Shown here in pieces: positions 28,317-36,153 of a DNA stretch of 53,050 bases (positions are counted from its first letter, which is position 1; every line of letters begins with the position of its first letter). Under the pieces are notes generated by a model. That model did not search any database, had not been told where the DNA came from, and saw only the letters and a list, made by a program, of their open reading frames with translations. Position numbers and translations under genes: made by a program. The DNA lies in contig NZ_JACIBX010000018.1 in assembly GCF_014195545.1 (NCBI RefSeq), positions 1 through 53,050 of the forward strand, read 5' to 3'. Origin of the DNA: Limimaricola variabilis. Lineage in GTDB: Bacteria > Pseudomonadota > Alphaproteobacteria > Rhodobacterales > Rhodobacteraceae.

Positions 28317-30599
28317 TCAGCCGGCGCGGCGCTCGGGGTTGAAGCGGCTGGAGCGAGCCACCGCGAAGCGGCCGCCGCGCACGCGGGTCAGTGCGCCTTG
28401 GCGCAGCAGCGTGCCGAAGCAGCGCAGCCCATCCTCGCGGCTGACCGGTTCGGGGCTGGCCTCGCGCACCCGCTCCATCAGCTGCGGGCGCGAGAAATCC
28501 TCGGCCCCTTCGACAAAGGCGGTGTAGGCAGCGGCGGCCTCCAGCAACTCGCCCAGTTCTTGCGCGCCCATCCGTGCGGCAAAGGCGGCAAAGCTCTCGG
28601 CCGGGGCAGGGGTGGCGTCCGGCATGGCGGCGCGCTGGGGCTGCGCCTCGACCGCGTCGTGATGCAGCTCCTGCGCCGCGCTGTCGCCCGAGACGACCCG
28701 GCGGGGCCGAACCGGGACCACCCGCTCGGGGCGCGGTGCCGTCTGGCCGAGATCGACGCGCTGCGCAGCGACCAGCTTGAGCGGGGCCGGGCGCGGCCGT
28801 TCGGGCTGTGCCGCGGTACCCTCGTCGCCACGCGACGGCATGGCCGGGCGGCGCGGACGCACCGCTTGGCGCAGATCGTCGCGGAAGGCCTCTTCGGCGT
28901 GGTCGGGTTTGGCCACGTCGCCGAGCTGACGCGCGGCCTCGGTCGCGGCGACCGCGGCCTTGAGCTGGGAGATCGAGTCGCGGCGGCGGCCCGCTTCGGG
29001 GTCGGCCATGCGGGCATCGGTGGCGGACATGATCCGCGACAGGTCGGCCTCGTCGGTGGCCAGCGCCGGATGGCTGTTCACCGGATGGGCACGGGTTTCT
29101 TCGGACGCGGCCGGCGCATCGGCTTTGGCGGCGACTTGCTCCTGCTCCTGTTTCGGCTGCGCATCGGGGGCCGTCGCGTCGGCGGTGGGCCCGAACTCGA
29201 ACTCGAGATGCTGGCGCGCCGCTTCGGCCGGATCGAAACCACCGATCCAGTCGGCATCCGTCACGTCGCGTGCCGTATCAGCTTCGGCGGCCTCTTCGGC
29301 TTCAGCGGTTTCCTCGATCTCGGCGGTCTCTTCGGCTTCGTCCGCTCGGGCTTCTTCGGCTTCTGCGATCTCCTGCGAGGCCGGACCATCGCCCTCGAGA
29401 CCCATCTCGCGCTCTAGCGCTGCCAGTTCGGCGAGCAGGGCCCGCTCGGCCTCGTCGGACAGATCGGCCTCGCGGCGCTTGGATTCGGCGGCCTCTTCGC
29501 GGGCTCGGGCCGCGGTATCAGCTTCCTCCTGGGCGGTCTCGGCCTCTTCAGCTGCCTGTTCTTTGTCCGCTTGCGCCGTTTCAACGGTATCGGCTTCGGT
29601 TTCGGCCTGCATCGGGGTCGTGTCGGGAGCGGTGTCTATCGCTTCCTGCGCCGCCTCCGTCTGCGCGGTTTCGACCTGCGCCGCGTCTGCTTCTGCTTTG
29701 TCCTGCGCGGCAGCCGACGGGGTCGGCTCGGCGTCCCGCTCGGCCGACACCTCTTCGGCAGCGCTTTCTTCTTCCGTCATCATGCGATGCGCTTCGCCAC
29801 GGGCGACGGCGCGCTCGAAATCGGCCTTGCGCATCCGCACCACGCGGGCGCGGGCCGGACGGGCGGGCTCCGCCTCGTTCGTCTCCGCCTCGGCGTGCCG
29901 GGGCGATTCCGGCTCGGCCTGCTTGGCGGTTTCGCGCGGCTGCGCCGGGGCGGTGTCGAACAGGCCGGCTGCCGGCCGCTGTCCGGCGGCGGGGGCGATG
30001 TCCTCTTCGTCTTCATCCGCGGCAAAGGCCGGCTGACGGCCAACGACGGCGCGGATCCGCTGCAGCTTTGCGGCGACGCTGTCGCCATCGGGCGCCGGGC
30101 GGGCCGGCGCGGGACGTGCCGCGGCCGGCTGCTGAGCTACCTGGGGCTCGGCTTGGCGCGGCGCGGCCGGAGCCGGCTCGGGCTTCGGTGCGGCAGGTGC
30201 CGCGGCGGCGGCAGGAGCGGCAGCGGGAGCAGGCGCTTCGGCGGCCGGGGCTTCTTCCGGGGCTGCGGGGGCGACATGCGGCTGCGGGGCAGGCTCCGGG
30301 GCGGCGCGGGCCTCGGTCTGTGCCGGGGCGACCGGCGGCAGCGCCTGCCCGGCGCGCAGCACGATTCCCGTGCCTTCGCTGCGGGCCTCGACCCGGCGGG
30401 CGACCTCGCGTTCGGCGATCCGTGCCAGCATCTCGGCGTCGGGCGTCGGCGGCTCGGCTCCGAAATAGCGGTCATCGGCAGCCAGGTCGCGGAAATACTC
30501 TGCGATGGCCTTCATCGTGTCGAACGAGTCGTCGAAGCCCTCCAGCGTGCAGGAGAACGTCCCGTAGGACACCGTGAGTATCTTGCTTGATCCAACCAT
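28317..30599 (-). CDS. Large Ala/Glu-rich protein of unknown function
   Basis: A 760-residue protein not assignable to an enzyme family. Residues 1-75 form a conserved-looking globular start (KILTVSYGTFSCTLEGFDD, then AIAEYFRDLAADDRYFGAEP). A long Ala/Pro-rich linker follows. Residues about 285-450 are extremely Ala/Glu-rich and probably coiled-coil or disordered. The last 95 residues are again globular (GLRCFGTLLRQGALTRVRGG). Similar proteins in Rhodobacterales carry misleading chemotaxis-type names; no CheA motif is present. There is no signal peptide, so it is cytoplasmic and scaffold-like. It converges on DUF2842 at a shared terminator and is divergent from thiN. Confidence 0.75.
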   Translation of the reverse strand: MVGSSKILTVSYGTFSCTLEGFDDSFDTMKAIAEYFRDLAADDRYFGAEPPTPDAEMLARIAEREVARRVEARSEGTGIVLRAGQALPPVAPAQTEARAAPEPAPQPHVAPAAPEEAPAAEAPAPAAAPAAAAAPAAPKPEPAPAAPRQAEPQVAQQPAAARPAPARPAPDGDSVAAKLQRIRAVVGRQPAFAADEDEEDIAPAAGQRPAAGLFDTAPAQPRETAKQAEPESPRHAEAETNEAEPARPARARVVRMRKADFERAVARGEAHRMMTEEESAAEEVSAERDAEPTPSAAAQDKAEADAAQVETAQTEAAQEAIDTAPDTTPMQAETEADTVETAQADKEQAAEEAETAQEEADTAARAREEAAESKRREADLSDEAERALLAELAALEREMGLEGDGPASQEIAEAEEARADEAEETAEIEETAEAEEAAEADTARDVTDADWIGGFDPAEAARQHLEFEFGPTADATAPDAQPKQEQEQVAAKADAPAASEETRAHPVNSHPALATDEADLSRIMSATDARMADPEAGRRRDSISQLKAAVAATEAARQLGDVAKPDHAEEAFRDDLRQAVRPRRPAMPSRGDEGTAAQPERPRPAPLKLVAAQRVDLGQTAPRPERVVPVRPRRVVSGDSAAQELHHDAVEAQPQRAAMPDATPAPAESFAAFAARMGAQELGELLEAAAAYTAFVEGAEDFSRPQLMERVREASPEPVSREDGLRCFGTLLRQGALTRVRGGRFAVARSSRFNPERRAG

Positions 30600-30742
30600 C
30601 TGAGTGCTCGCTTTCTACCCTGTCCGCTCCGATGTAGCAGTGAATGGGTTTGAAACAGGATCACGACATGGGTGGCCGCGGGATGTTTTCATGGCAAAAC
30701 CGCGGCAGACCGTTCGGTCCGAGGCGATGATGGAGGGCCGGC

Positions 30743-31411
30743 GTGGCAATTGTCCAGAGCGATGGGGCTGTAACGCTGCTGGGCGGCGGAGCGCTCGGGA
30801 CGGGGGATCTGGCGCTGGCGCTGTCGCGCGCGCCGGTGCTGGTCGCCGCTGATGGCGGCGCCCGCCATGCCGCCGCTGCCGGGCACACGCCGCGCGCGGT
30901 GATCGGCGACATGGACAGTATCGGCAGCGCCGCGCCGCTCTTCGGAGGCCGCCTGCATCCGATCGCCGAGCAGGACAGCACCGATTTCGACAAGGCGCTG
31001 CGGAACATCGACGCGCCGCTGGTGCTGGCGGCGGGCTTCACCGGCGGCCGGCTCGACCACGAGCTGGCGGCGTTCCACGTCCTCGCGGCCCGGCCCGATC
31101 GGCGCTGCGTGCTGATCGGCGCCGAGAGCGTGGTGTTCCTCTGTCCTCCCGAGATCACGCTCGACCTCTCGGCGGGAGAGCCCTTCTCCCTCTTCCCGAT
31201 GGGGGAGGTGAGGTGCATCTCGCGCGGCTTGCGCTGGCCCACGGCGGGCCTTGCCTTTTCTCCCGCCGGGCGGATCGGCACATCGAACGAGGCGGAAGGA
31301 CAGGTGGAGCTGTCCTGCGACGCGCCGCTGATGCTCGCCATCGCGCCGCGCGCCGCGCTCGACGCCGTGATCGCGGGGGTGGGACGGGCCCCGGGCTGGC
31401 CGGGGCGCTGA
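30743..31411 (+). CDS. thiN: Thiamine pyrophosphokinase
   Basis: A 222-residue enzyme transferring pyrophosphate from ATP to thiamine. The motifs LVAADGGARHA, VIGDMDSI, DSTDFDKAL and GGRLDHELA are those of thiamine diphosphokinases. The GTG start has GGAGG six bases upstream. Standalone; upstream of ribB, with a 124-base gap that holds no recognisable riboswitch. Confidence 0.92.
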   Translation: MAIVQSDGAVTLLGGGALGTGDLALALSRAPVLVAADGGARHAAAAGHTPRAVIGDMDSIGSAAPLFGGRLHPIAEQDSTDFDKALRNIDAPLVLAAGFTGGRLDHELAAFHVLAARPDRRCVLIGAESVVFLCPPEITLDLSAGEPFSLFPMGEVRCISRGLRWPTAGLAFSPAGRIGTSNEAEGQVELSCDAPLMLAIAPRAALDAVIAGVGRAPGWPGR

Positions 31412-31535
31412 GCGCACATTACCGGTGCGCGACGGCAGCGTGCCGCCACGGCCCTGCGGGCTTTGCAAACCCGCCCCCAGCCGTTATCTGCACGCTCATC
31501 CACCCCTCTGCGCATCAAACCGTCAGGACCCGCCA

Positions 31536-32666
31536 GTGACCGACAGCTTCGAGAATCCCGGCCCCGTCGAACGCGACTGGTCCGACGCGATCAGCCCGAT
31601 CGAGGAGATCATCGCCGACGCCCGCAACGGCCGCATGTTCATTCTCGTCGATCACGAGGACCGCGAGAACGAAGGCGATCTGGTGATTCCGGCGCAGATG
31701 GCGACGCCCGACGCGATCAACTTCATGGCCACCCATGGCCGCGGGCTGATCTGCCTGTCGCTGCCGCGCGAGCGGATCGACGCGCTGGGCCTGCCGTTGA
31801 TGTCGACCAACAACTCCTCGCGCCACGAGACCGCCTTCACGGTGTCGATCGAGGCGCGCGAGGGCGTCTCGACCGGTATTTCGGCGCATGACCGTGCGCT
31901 CACCGTCGCCGTGGCGATCGACGCCTCCAAGACCGCGGCCGACATCGCCACGCCGGGCCACGTGTTCCCGCTGCGGGCCCGCGAGGGCGGGGTGCTGGTC
32001 CGCGCCGGCCATACCGAGGCGGCCGTCGACATCTCGCGGCTGGCCGGGCTCAACCCTTCGGGCGTGATCTGCGAGATCATGAAGGAGGACGGGACCATGG
32101 CCCGTCTGCCGGATCTCGTGGCCTTCGCTCAGAAGCACGCGCTCAAGATCGGCACGATCAGCGACCTGATCGCCTATCGCCGTCGTCACGACAATCTCGT
32201 GCGGCTGCGCGACGAGCAGCAGATCCAGTCCGAGTTCGGCGGCGACTGGACCCTGCGCGTCTATGTCGACGAGACGCAGGGCGCCGAGCACATCGCGCTG
32301 GTCAAGGGCGACATCTCGGGTCCCGAGCCGGTGCTGACGCGGATGCACACGCTCGACCCGATGCTCGACGTGGTCGGCACCGGCCCGCGGGGCCGTGCGC
32401 GCGAGTTCGGCGACGCGATGAGCCTCATCGCCGAGGAAGGGCGCGGCGTGTTGGTGCTGCTGCGTGACCTGCACATGAAGCTCGCCACCACCGAGGAGCA
32501 TTCGCCCCATGTGCTGCGGCAATACGGCCTCGGCGCGCAGATCCTCTCCTCGCTCGGCTTGTCGAAGATCGTCCTGCTGACCAATTCCCCCCAACCCCGC
32601 GTGGTCGGGCTCGACGCCTACGGGCTCGAGATCACCGGCACCCGCAAGATCTCGGAGATCGGATGA
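31536..32666 (+). CDS. ribB: 3,4-dihydroxy-2-butanone-4-phosphate synthase with degenerate GTP cyclohydrolase II domain
   Basis: A 376-residue two-domain riboflavin enzyme. Residues 15-215 are a complete RibB domain (DHEDRENEGDL, THGRGLICLSL, STGISAHDRA, AGHTEAAVDISRLAG). The C-terminal part has the RibA fold but lacks the zinc-binding cysteines: the usual R-x-H-S-C...RCDCG region reads RMHTLDPMLDVVGT. GTP cyclohydrolase II activity should therefore be absent and a separate RibA required. GTG at 31536 is the probable start. The stop overlaps ribH by four bases. Confidence 0.92.
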   Translation: MTDSFENPGPVERDWSDAISPIEEIIADARNGRMFILVDHEDRENEGDLVIPAQMATPDAINFMATHGRGLICLSLPRERIDALGLPLMSTNNSSRHETAFTVSIEAREGVSTGISAHDRALTVAVAIDASKTAADIATPGHVFPLRAREGGVLVRAGHTEAAVDISRLAGLNPSGVICEIMKEDGTMARLPDLVAFAQKHALKIGTISDLIAYRRRHDNLVRLRDEQQIQSEFGGDWTLRVYVDETQGAEHIALVKGDISGPEPVLTRMHTLDPMLDVVGTGPRGRAREFGDAMSLIAEEGRGVLVLLRDLHMKLATTEEHSPHVLRQYGLGAQILSSLGLSKIVLLTNSPQPRVVGLDAYGLEITGTRKISEIG

Positions 32667-33181
32667 TGGCCGGCCCCACCCACCACGTGCTCGCGCGTCC
32701 CGAATTCGACGAGGGTCCGAAGATCCTCATCGTCGTGTCGCCCTATTACAAGGACATCGCCGACAACCTCGTCGCCGGCGCCATGGCCGAGATCGAGGCT
32801 GCCGGCGGCAGCTACGAAGTGATCGAGATGCCCGGCGCGCTCGAACTGCCCAGCGCGATCGGCATCGCCGCCCGGATGGGCGAATATGACGGCTTCGTCG
32901 CGCTGGGCTGCGTGATCCGCGGCGAGACCACGCATTACGACACCGTCTGCAACGACAGCTCGCGCGGGTTGACGCTGCTGGGCCTGCAGGGGATCTGCAT
33001 CGGTAACGGCATCCTGACGGTCGAGAATTACGAGCAGGCGGCGGTGCGCGCCGACCCGCAGGGCCAGAACAAGGGTGGCGGCGCCGCCGCTGCCGCGCTG
33101 CATCTGGTCGCGCTGTCGCGCAACCTCAAGGAGCAGGGCAAGGGCCTCGGCTTCACCGCCGACCGGCTGGGAGAGGGCTGA
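32663..33181 (+). CDS. ribH: 6,7-dimethyl-8-ribityllumazine synthase
   Basis: A 172-residue lumazine synthase that condenses the RibB product with the ribitylaminouracil. Motifs PGALELPSAI, ALGCVIRGETTHYD and GNGILTVENYEQA are canonical. Coupled to ribB by a four-base overlap and to nusB by a one-base overlap. Confidence 0.97.
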   Translation: MMAGPTHHVLARPEFDEGPKILIVVSPYYKDIADNLVAGAMAEIEAAGGSYEVIEMPGALELPSAIGIAARMGEYDGFVALGCVIRGETTHYDTVCNDSSRGLTLLGLQGICIGNGILTVENYEQAAVRADPQGQNKGGGAAAAALHLVALSRNLKEQGKGLGFTADRLGEG

Positions 33182-33648
33182 TGGCGGATCGTCAGAACCA
33201 GAAACGCCGGATGCGTTCGGCCGCGCGGATGTACGCGGTGCAGGCGCTGTTCCAGATGGAATCCTCGGGCCAGTCGGTCGACCGGGTAATGCGCGAGTTT
33301 GAGACCCATCGCTTCGGCGCCGTCTATGACGAGATCGAATGGGAAGAGGGCGACGTCGACACCTTCCGCGCCCTGATGGAGCGTGCCGTCGACGAGCAGG
33401 CCCAGATCGACCAGATGACGCACCGCGCTTTGGTCGCGAAATGGCCGATCGCCCGGATCGACCCGACGCTGCGGGCGCTGTTCCGCGCCGCCGGAGCCGA
33501 GCTTCTGGCGAACGCCACGCCGCCCAAGGTGGTGATCGTCGAGTTCGTGGAGATCGCCAAGGCGTTCTACCCCGATGGCAAGGAGCCGAAATTCGTCAAC
33601 GCCGTGCTCGATCACATGGCGCGCGAGGCCCGGCCCGAGGCATTTTGA
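33181..33648 (+). CDS. nusB: Transcription antitermination factor NusB
   Basis: A 155-residue all-helical NusB, with RMRSAARMYAVQALFQME at the RNA-binding end and VEIAKAFYPDGKEPKFVNAV at the conserved C-terminal end. It acts with NusE on boxA RNA in rRNA operons. Third gene of ribB-ribH-nusB, a common bacterial arrangement, followed by a terminator. Confidence 0.97.
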   Translation: MADRQNQKRRMRSAARMYAVQALFQMESSGQSVDRVMREFETHRFGAVYDEIEWEEGDVDTFRALMERAVDEQAQIDQMTHRALVAKWPIARIDPTLRALFRAAGAELLANATPPKVVIVEFVEIAKAFYPDGKEPKFVNAVLDHMAREARPEAF

Positions 33649-33672
33649 GCCACGTGGCAGGCGGAATGAGGG

Positions 33673-33702
33673 AGGGGCGTGGTCGATGGCCACGCCCCTT
33701 TC
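33673..33702 (+). terminator. Terminator after nusB
   Basis: A perfect 10-bp stem AGGGGCGTGG / CCACGCCCCT with a seven-base loop followed by a short T run (TTTC). Confidence 0.75.
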
Positions 33703-33726
33703 GCATGGGACGGGGCCGGGGATGCC

Positions 33727-34068
33727 TCAGGGGTAATGGTCGCCCAGCCAGTTGCCATGCGCCCAGCCCAGTCGGGCCTCGGGACCGAAGCTGATCGCGT
33801 ACCATGGCCCGCGTGCGTCATAGGTGCGGACCCGGTCGCCATTATGGATGCGGGCGATCATCGGATACTGGGTGCCCGGCCCGGTGCGCACCGCGAGGAA
33901 GCCGTCGCCGTTCGGGTCGAGCCCTATCACCGTCGCCGCGCCGAAACAGGCGGCCTGTGCGTCCGGCGGGCAATAGGTATCGAACGGCACGTCGAGCGGT
34001 TGCGCCGCGATCGGTGTGGCAAGGAAGATCGGAACAATGAGCGGCAGGGCCCTGATCGTAATCGTCAT
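33727..34068 (-). CDS. Secreted SH3-like domain protein
   Basis: A 113-residue exported protein: signal peptide (MTITIRALPLIVPIFLATPIAA) and a bacterial SH3-like domain (GFLAVRTGPGTQYPMIARI, then WAHGNWLGDHYP). Such domains bind cell-wall peptides. GGAG six bases before the ATG at 34068 supports that start over the GTG at 34080. Monocistronic, convergent with nusB. Confidence 0.82.
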   Translation of the reverse strand: MTITIRALPLIVPIFLATPIAAQPLDVPFDTYCPPDAQAACFGAATVIGLDPNGDGFLAVRTGPGTQYPMIARIHNGDRVRTYDARGPWYAISFGPEARLGWAHGNWLGDHYP

Positions 34069-34187
34069 GGCGAACTCCACGGATCGTGATGTCCGCCCAG
34101 CCTACCATGGAAAGGCGTTTCGTCGCAGCTCGGGGGGTGCGGAAATGGCGGGAACCGCAGCGACCGTAGGGGTGAGAATTCCCGGGG

Positions 34188-34203
34188 ACCTGTGTATACA
34201 GGT
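34188..34203. promoter_or_regulatory. Short perfect inverted repeat, possible operator
   Basis: ACCTGT (34188-34193) and ACAGGT (34198-34203) flank GTAT. The symmetry resembles a dimeric repressor site. It lies upstream of the SH3-like gene and the mmcB leader. No regulator is adjacent. Confidence 0.35.
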
Positions 34204-34277
34204 GGGCGCCAGATAAACGAACCAGGGTCCGCACAGAGCCAGCTCCCGTGGAATTGCTTAAGGCCTCTGGAATTTGA

Positions 34278-34347
34278 CCCCTTGTCACGAGAAGAGCAGA
34301 ACCCGCCGCGACCACATCTAGGATCGCGGATCGGGCGTGACAAGGGG
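34278..34347. ncRNA. Long structured element, candidate small RNA or leader
   Basis: Perfect 12-base arms CCCCTTGTCACG (34278-34289) and CGTGACAAGGGG (34336-34347) enclose CCCG / CGGG and CCGCGA / TCGCGG arms around a 12-base loop. The stack is a three-part hairpin with an asymmetric internal loop, far stronger than chance spacing would give. There is no T run on the plus strand, so it is not a simple terminator. It may be an sRNA, a leader of mmcB or a DNA-level site. Which strand is transcribed is unknown. Confidence 0.4.
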
Positions 34348-34377
34348 CCGCGCCCCGGCTTTCGCTGCTTGAAGCGT

Positions 34378-34392
34378 GTTGCTGATATGTTC
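34378..34392 (+). promoter_or_regulatory. LexA-like box before mmcB
   Basis: GTTG-N7-GTTC matches the alphaproteobacterial SOS box GTTC-N7-GTTC at seven of eight positions. Its 3' half covers the candidate ATG at 34387, so translation probably starts at 34396 or 34405. MmcB is SOS-controlled in Caulobacter, which supports the call. Confidence 0.55.
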
Positions 34393-34404
34393 ATGATGCC
34401 GCCC

Positions 34405-34938
34405 ATGACCGATGACTGGGACGATTGGGAACAGGGAGAGCGCCGGGTGGCAGCGCTGCCTGACGATGCGCTATCAGCCGAGGCGCTGTCGCGGCCGCGT
34501 GCCCTGCCGCAGCCGGGGCAGATCCTGGCGCGTGGCGTCTGTCGTCATCTCTTGGGTCATGGCTTCGTCACGGTTGAGGAGTTCGTGCCGGCGCCGGGGC
34601 TCCGGGTCGACGTGATGGGTCTCGGCCCGAAGGGCGAGCTTTGGGTCATCGAGTGCAAATCGTCGCGCGCCGATTTCGCCGCCGATCGCAAATGGCAGAG
34701 ATACCTCGAATATTGCGACCGCTATTTCTGGGCGGTGGATGACGCCTTCCCGCTGGACCTGCTGCCGGAGGATACCGGGGTGATCGTGGCCGACGGCTAT
34801 GACGCCGAGATCGTGACCATGGCCCCCGAGGCGAAGCTGTCAGGCGCGCGGCGCAAGGTGATGCTGCAGAAATTCGCGCGCCATGCCGCCTTGCGCTGGC
34901 ACAAGGCGCGCGATCCGGCGATCAGCCTTTCTTCTTGA
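34405..34938 (+). CDS. mmcB: MmcB-family DNA repair protein
   Basis: A protein of about 177 residues with a PD-(D/E)XK-like core (VDVMGLGPKGELWVIECKSS, then ADFAADRKWQRYLEYCDRYF); the Asp and the Glu-x-Lys of the nuclease-like site are present. MmcB family members are SOS-induced in Caulobacter and contribute to mitomycin C resistance. The start is uncertain: in-frame ATGs lie at 34387, 34393, 34396 and 34405 with no clear ribosome binding site, and a LexA-like box overlaps the first. The 3' end overlaps the convergent DUF6324 gene by 17 bases. Confidence 0.85.
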   Translation: MTDDWDDWEQGERRVAALPDDALSAEALSRPRALPQPGQILARGVCRHLLGHGFVTVEEFVPAPGLRVDVMGLGPKGELWVIECKSSRADFAADRKWQRYLEYCDRYFWAVDDAFPLDLLPEDTGVIVADGYDAEIVTMAPEAKLSGARRKVMLQKFARHAALRWHKARDPAISLSS

Positions 34939-35116
34939 CCGAGCGCGCGGCGCGCGCGGCGGCCATGATTTCCTCGGCGATGTCCTCGGCTTCCTCGGGT
35001 TCGAAATCCATCGGGATCTCGGCGCCGTCGGCCTCGATGAACAGCCGCACCATGCCGTGATCGGTCGGGCCGATCTGCAGATTCGCCTCGATGTCGCGTT
35101 CGGTGTTGATGCCCAT
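34922..35116 (-). CDS. DUF6324 small protein
   Basis: A 64-residue acidic protein (MGINTERDIEANLQIGPTDH) with a basic RSVKKKG tail, matching the short DUF6324 family of Rhodobacterales. Function unknown. GGAAAGGAAG precedes the ATG. Confidence 0.8.
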   Translation of the reverse strand: MGINTERDIEANLQIGPTDHGMVRLFIEADGAEIPMDFEPEEAEDIAEEIMAAARAARSVKKKG

Positions 35117-35240
35117 GGCGCTTCCTTTCCTGGCTGCGACGTCCCTAGCGCGCGGTCGCGCGCCGGACAAGCCGGAGCCGTCGCGGAAGACGCAAGAGGG
35201 GGTTGCAATCCCCGCGCCTCGGCGCTAATTCCGCGCCAGT

Positions 35241-35317
35241 GCCGCCTTAGCTCAGTTGGTTAGAGCGCTGGATTGTGGATCCAGAGGTCCCCTGTTCAAG
35301 CCAGGGAGGCGGTACCA
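35241..35317 (+). tRNA. tRNA-His (GTG)
   Basis: A complete cloverleaf of 77 bases including encoded CCA, with anticodon GTG in the loop TTGTGGA between CTGGA and TCCAG. The acceptor stem is GCCGCCT / AGGCGGT with G1-T72, and the discriminator is A. The base before G1 is T, so the G-1 found in nearly all tRNA-His is not encoded. This matches the known loss of that element in a branch of the alphaproteobacteria. Confidence 0.95.
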
Positions 35318-35475
35318 CTTCCCCGATCTCGCGAAATTGAAGTGACGCGGCTTGCGCGGTTCTTGCCACGTGCCAATGTCATTTCCGAAGCCTTTGTGGC
35401 TTCCGTGGCCCGAGGGCCGCTTCCCACGCATGGACGGCCCGGACGGGGCGCGCCGATGGGTTGGGAGGTGGACAC

Positions 35476-35823
35476 ATGACTCATCGACATCACTGGCAGG
35501 ACTGGCTCTTCGGCGCGATCGGGCTGTGGCTCGTCGCTTCGCCCTTCATGCTCGGCATGGCGGGCGGCTCGGCGCTGTGGAGCGTGGTGGCACTCGGGGC
35601 GCTGGTCGCGACGCTGGCGCTCGTCGGGCTGCTCGATTCCGAGCAGCAGAGCTGGATCGACATGGCGGTCGCGGTGATCGCCATCCTCGTGGTCGCGGCG
35701 CCGTGGATGCTCGGCTTTACCGCGATGGCGATCATGGCCTGGAACGCGGTGCTGTGCGGCATCGTGCTGGCCGTGGCCGCGCTATGGGAGCATCTGGTCC
35801 CGCACCAGGGCGGTCATGCCTGA
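35476..35823 (+). CDS. SPW-repeat membrane protein
   Basis: A 115-residue membrane protein with four predicted helices and two copies of the SPW-type motif (LVASPFMLGM and VVAAPWMLGF), a family of unknown function. GGGAGG precedes the ATG. Alone between tRNA-His and the convergent DUF6476 gene. Confidence 0.85.
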   Translation: MTHRHHWQDWLFGAIGLWLVASPFMLGMAGGSALWSVVALGALVATLALVGLLDSEQQSWIDMAVAVIAILVVAAPWMLGFTAMAIMAWNAVLCGIVLAVAALWEHLVPHQGGHA

Positions 35824-35826
35824 CCC

Positions 35827-35863
35827 GATCGACCGCGCGGCAGGTTACGGCGCGCGGTCGATC
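35827..35863. terminator. Long hairpin at convergent gene ends
   Basis: A perfect 13-bp stem GATCGACCGCGCG / CGCGCGGTCGATC with an eleven-base loop. It overlaps the last codons of the DUF6476 gene and follows the SPW gene stop by three bases. No T run, so termination strength is uncertain. Confidence 0.5.
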
Positions 35864-36153
35864 TGCATCTCCTGCCGCATCACCCCGTCGCGCCCATAGA
35901 CCAGCACCCGGTCGTCCGTCGTCACCACCGCGATCCAGTCCGAACCTTGGGTGAAAGCCTGGGCCTCGGCCCCCTCGGGCAGCGCGATCTGGTCGGGCAA
36001 AGGCAGGGCTTCGGCATTCAGGCGGATGACAAGCGCCGCAATCAGCACTAGGAAGCCGGCGATCATCACGCCCGCCAGCACGATCACCAGCCATTTGAGC
36101 CATCGCAGCTCGGGCGGGATCCGGACCGGGCCATCTGTCTCGGGAGGCTGCAT
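35845..36153 (-). CDS. DUF6476 membrane-anchored protein
   Basis: A 102-residue protein with one central transmembrane helix (WLKWLVIVLAGVMIAGFLVL) and a C-terminal beta-rich domain (GSDWIAVVTTDDRVLVYGRD), matching DUF6476. Function unknown. Its start codon overlaps that of rluD in the tetranucleotide CATG, so each gene's ribosome binding site lies inside the other. Confidence 0.82.
   Translation of the reverse strand: MQPPETDGPVRIPPELRWLKWLVIVLAGVMIAGFLVLIAALVIRLNAEALPLPDQIALPEGAEAQAFTQGSDWIAVVTTDDRVLVYGRDGVMRQEMQIDRAP

Noticed and set aside
31412-31535. Possible FMN riboswitch upstream of ribB
   Set aside because: The conserved RFN core segments are not present in the 124-base leader.
35381-35405. 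Hairpin GAAGCC-TTTGT-GGCTTC after tRNA-His
   Set aside because: Six base pairs and no T run; a tRNA terminator is possible but not supported well enough.
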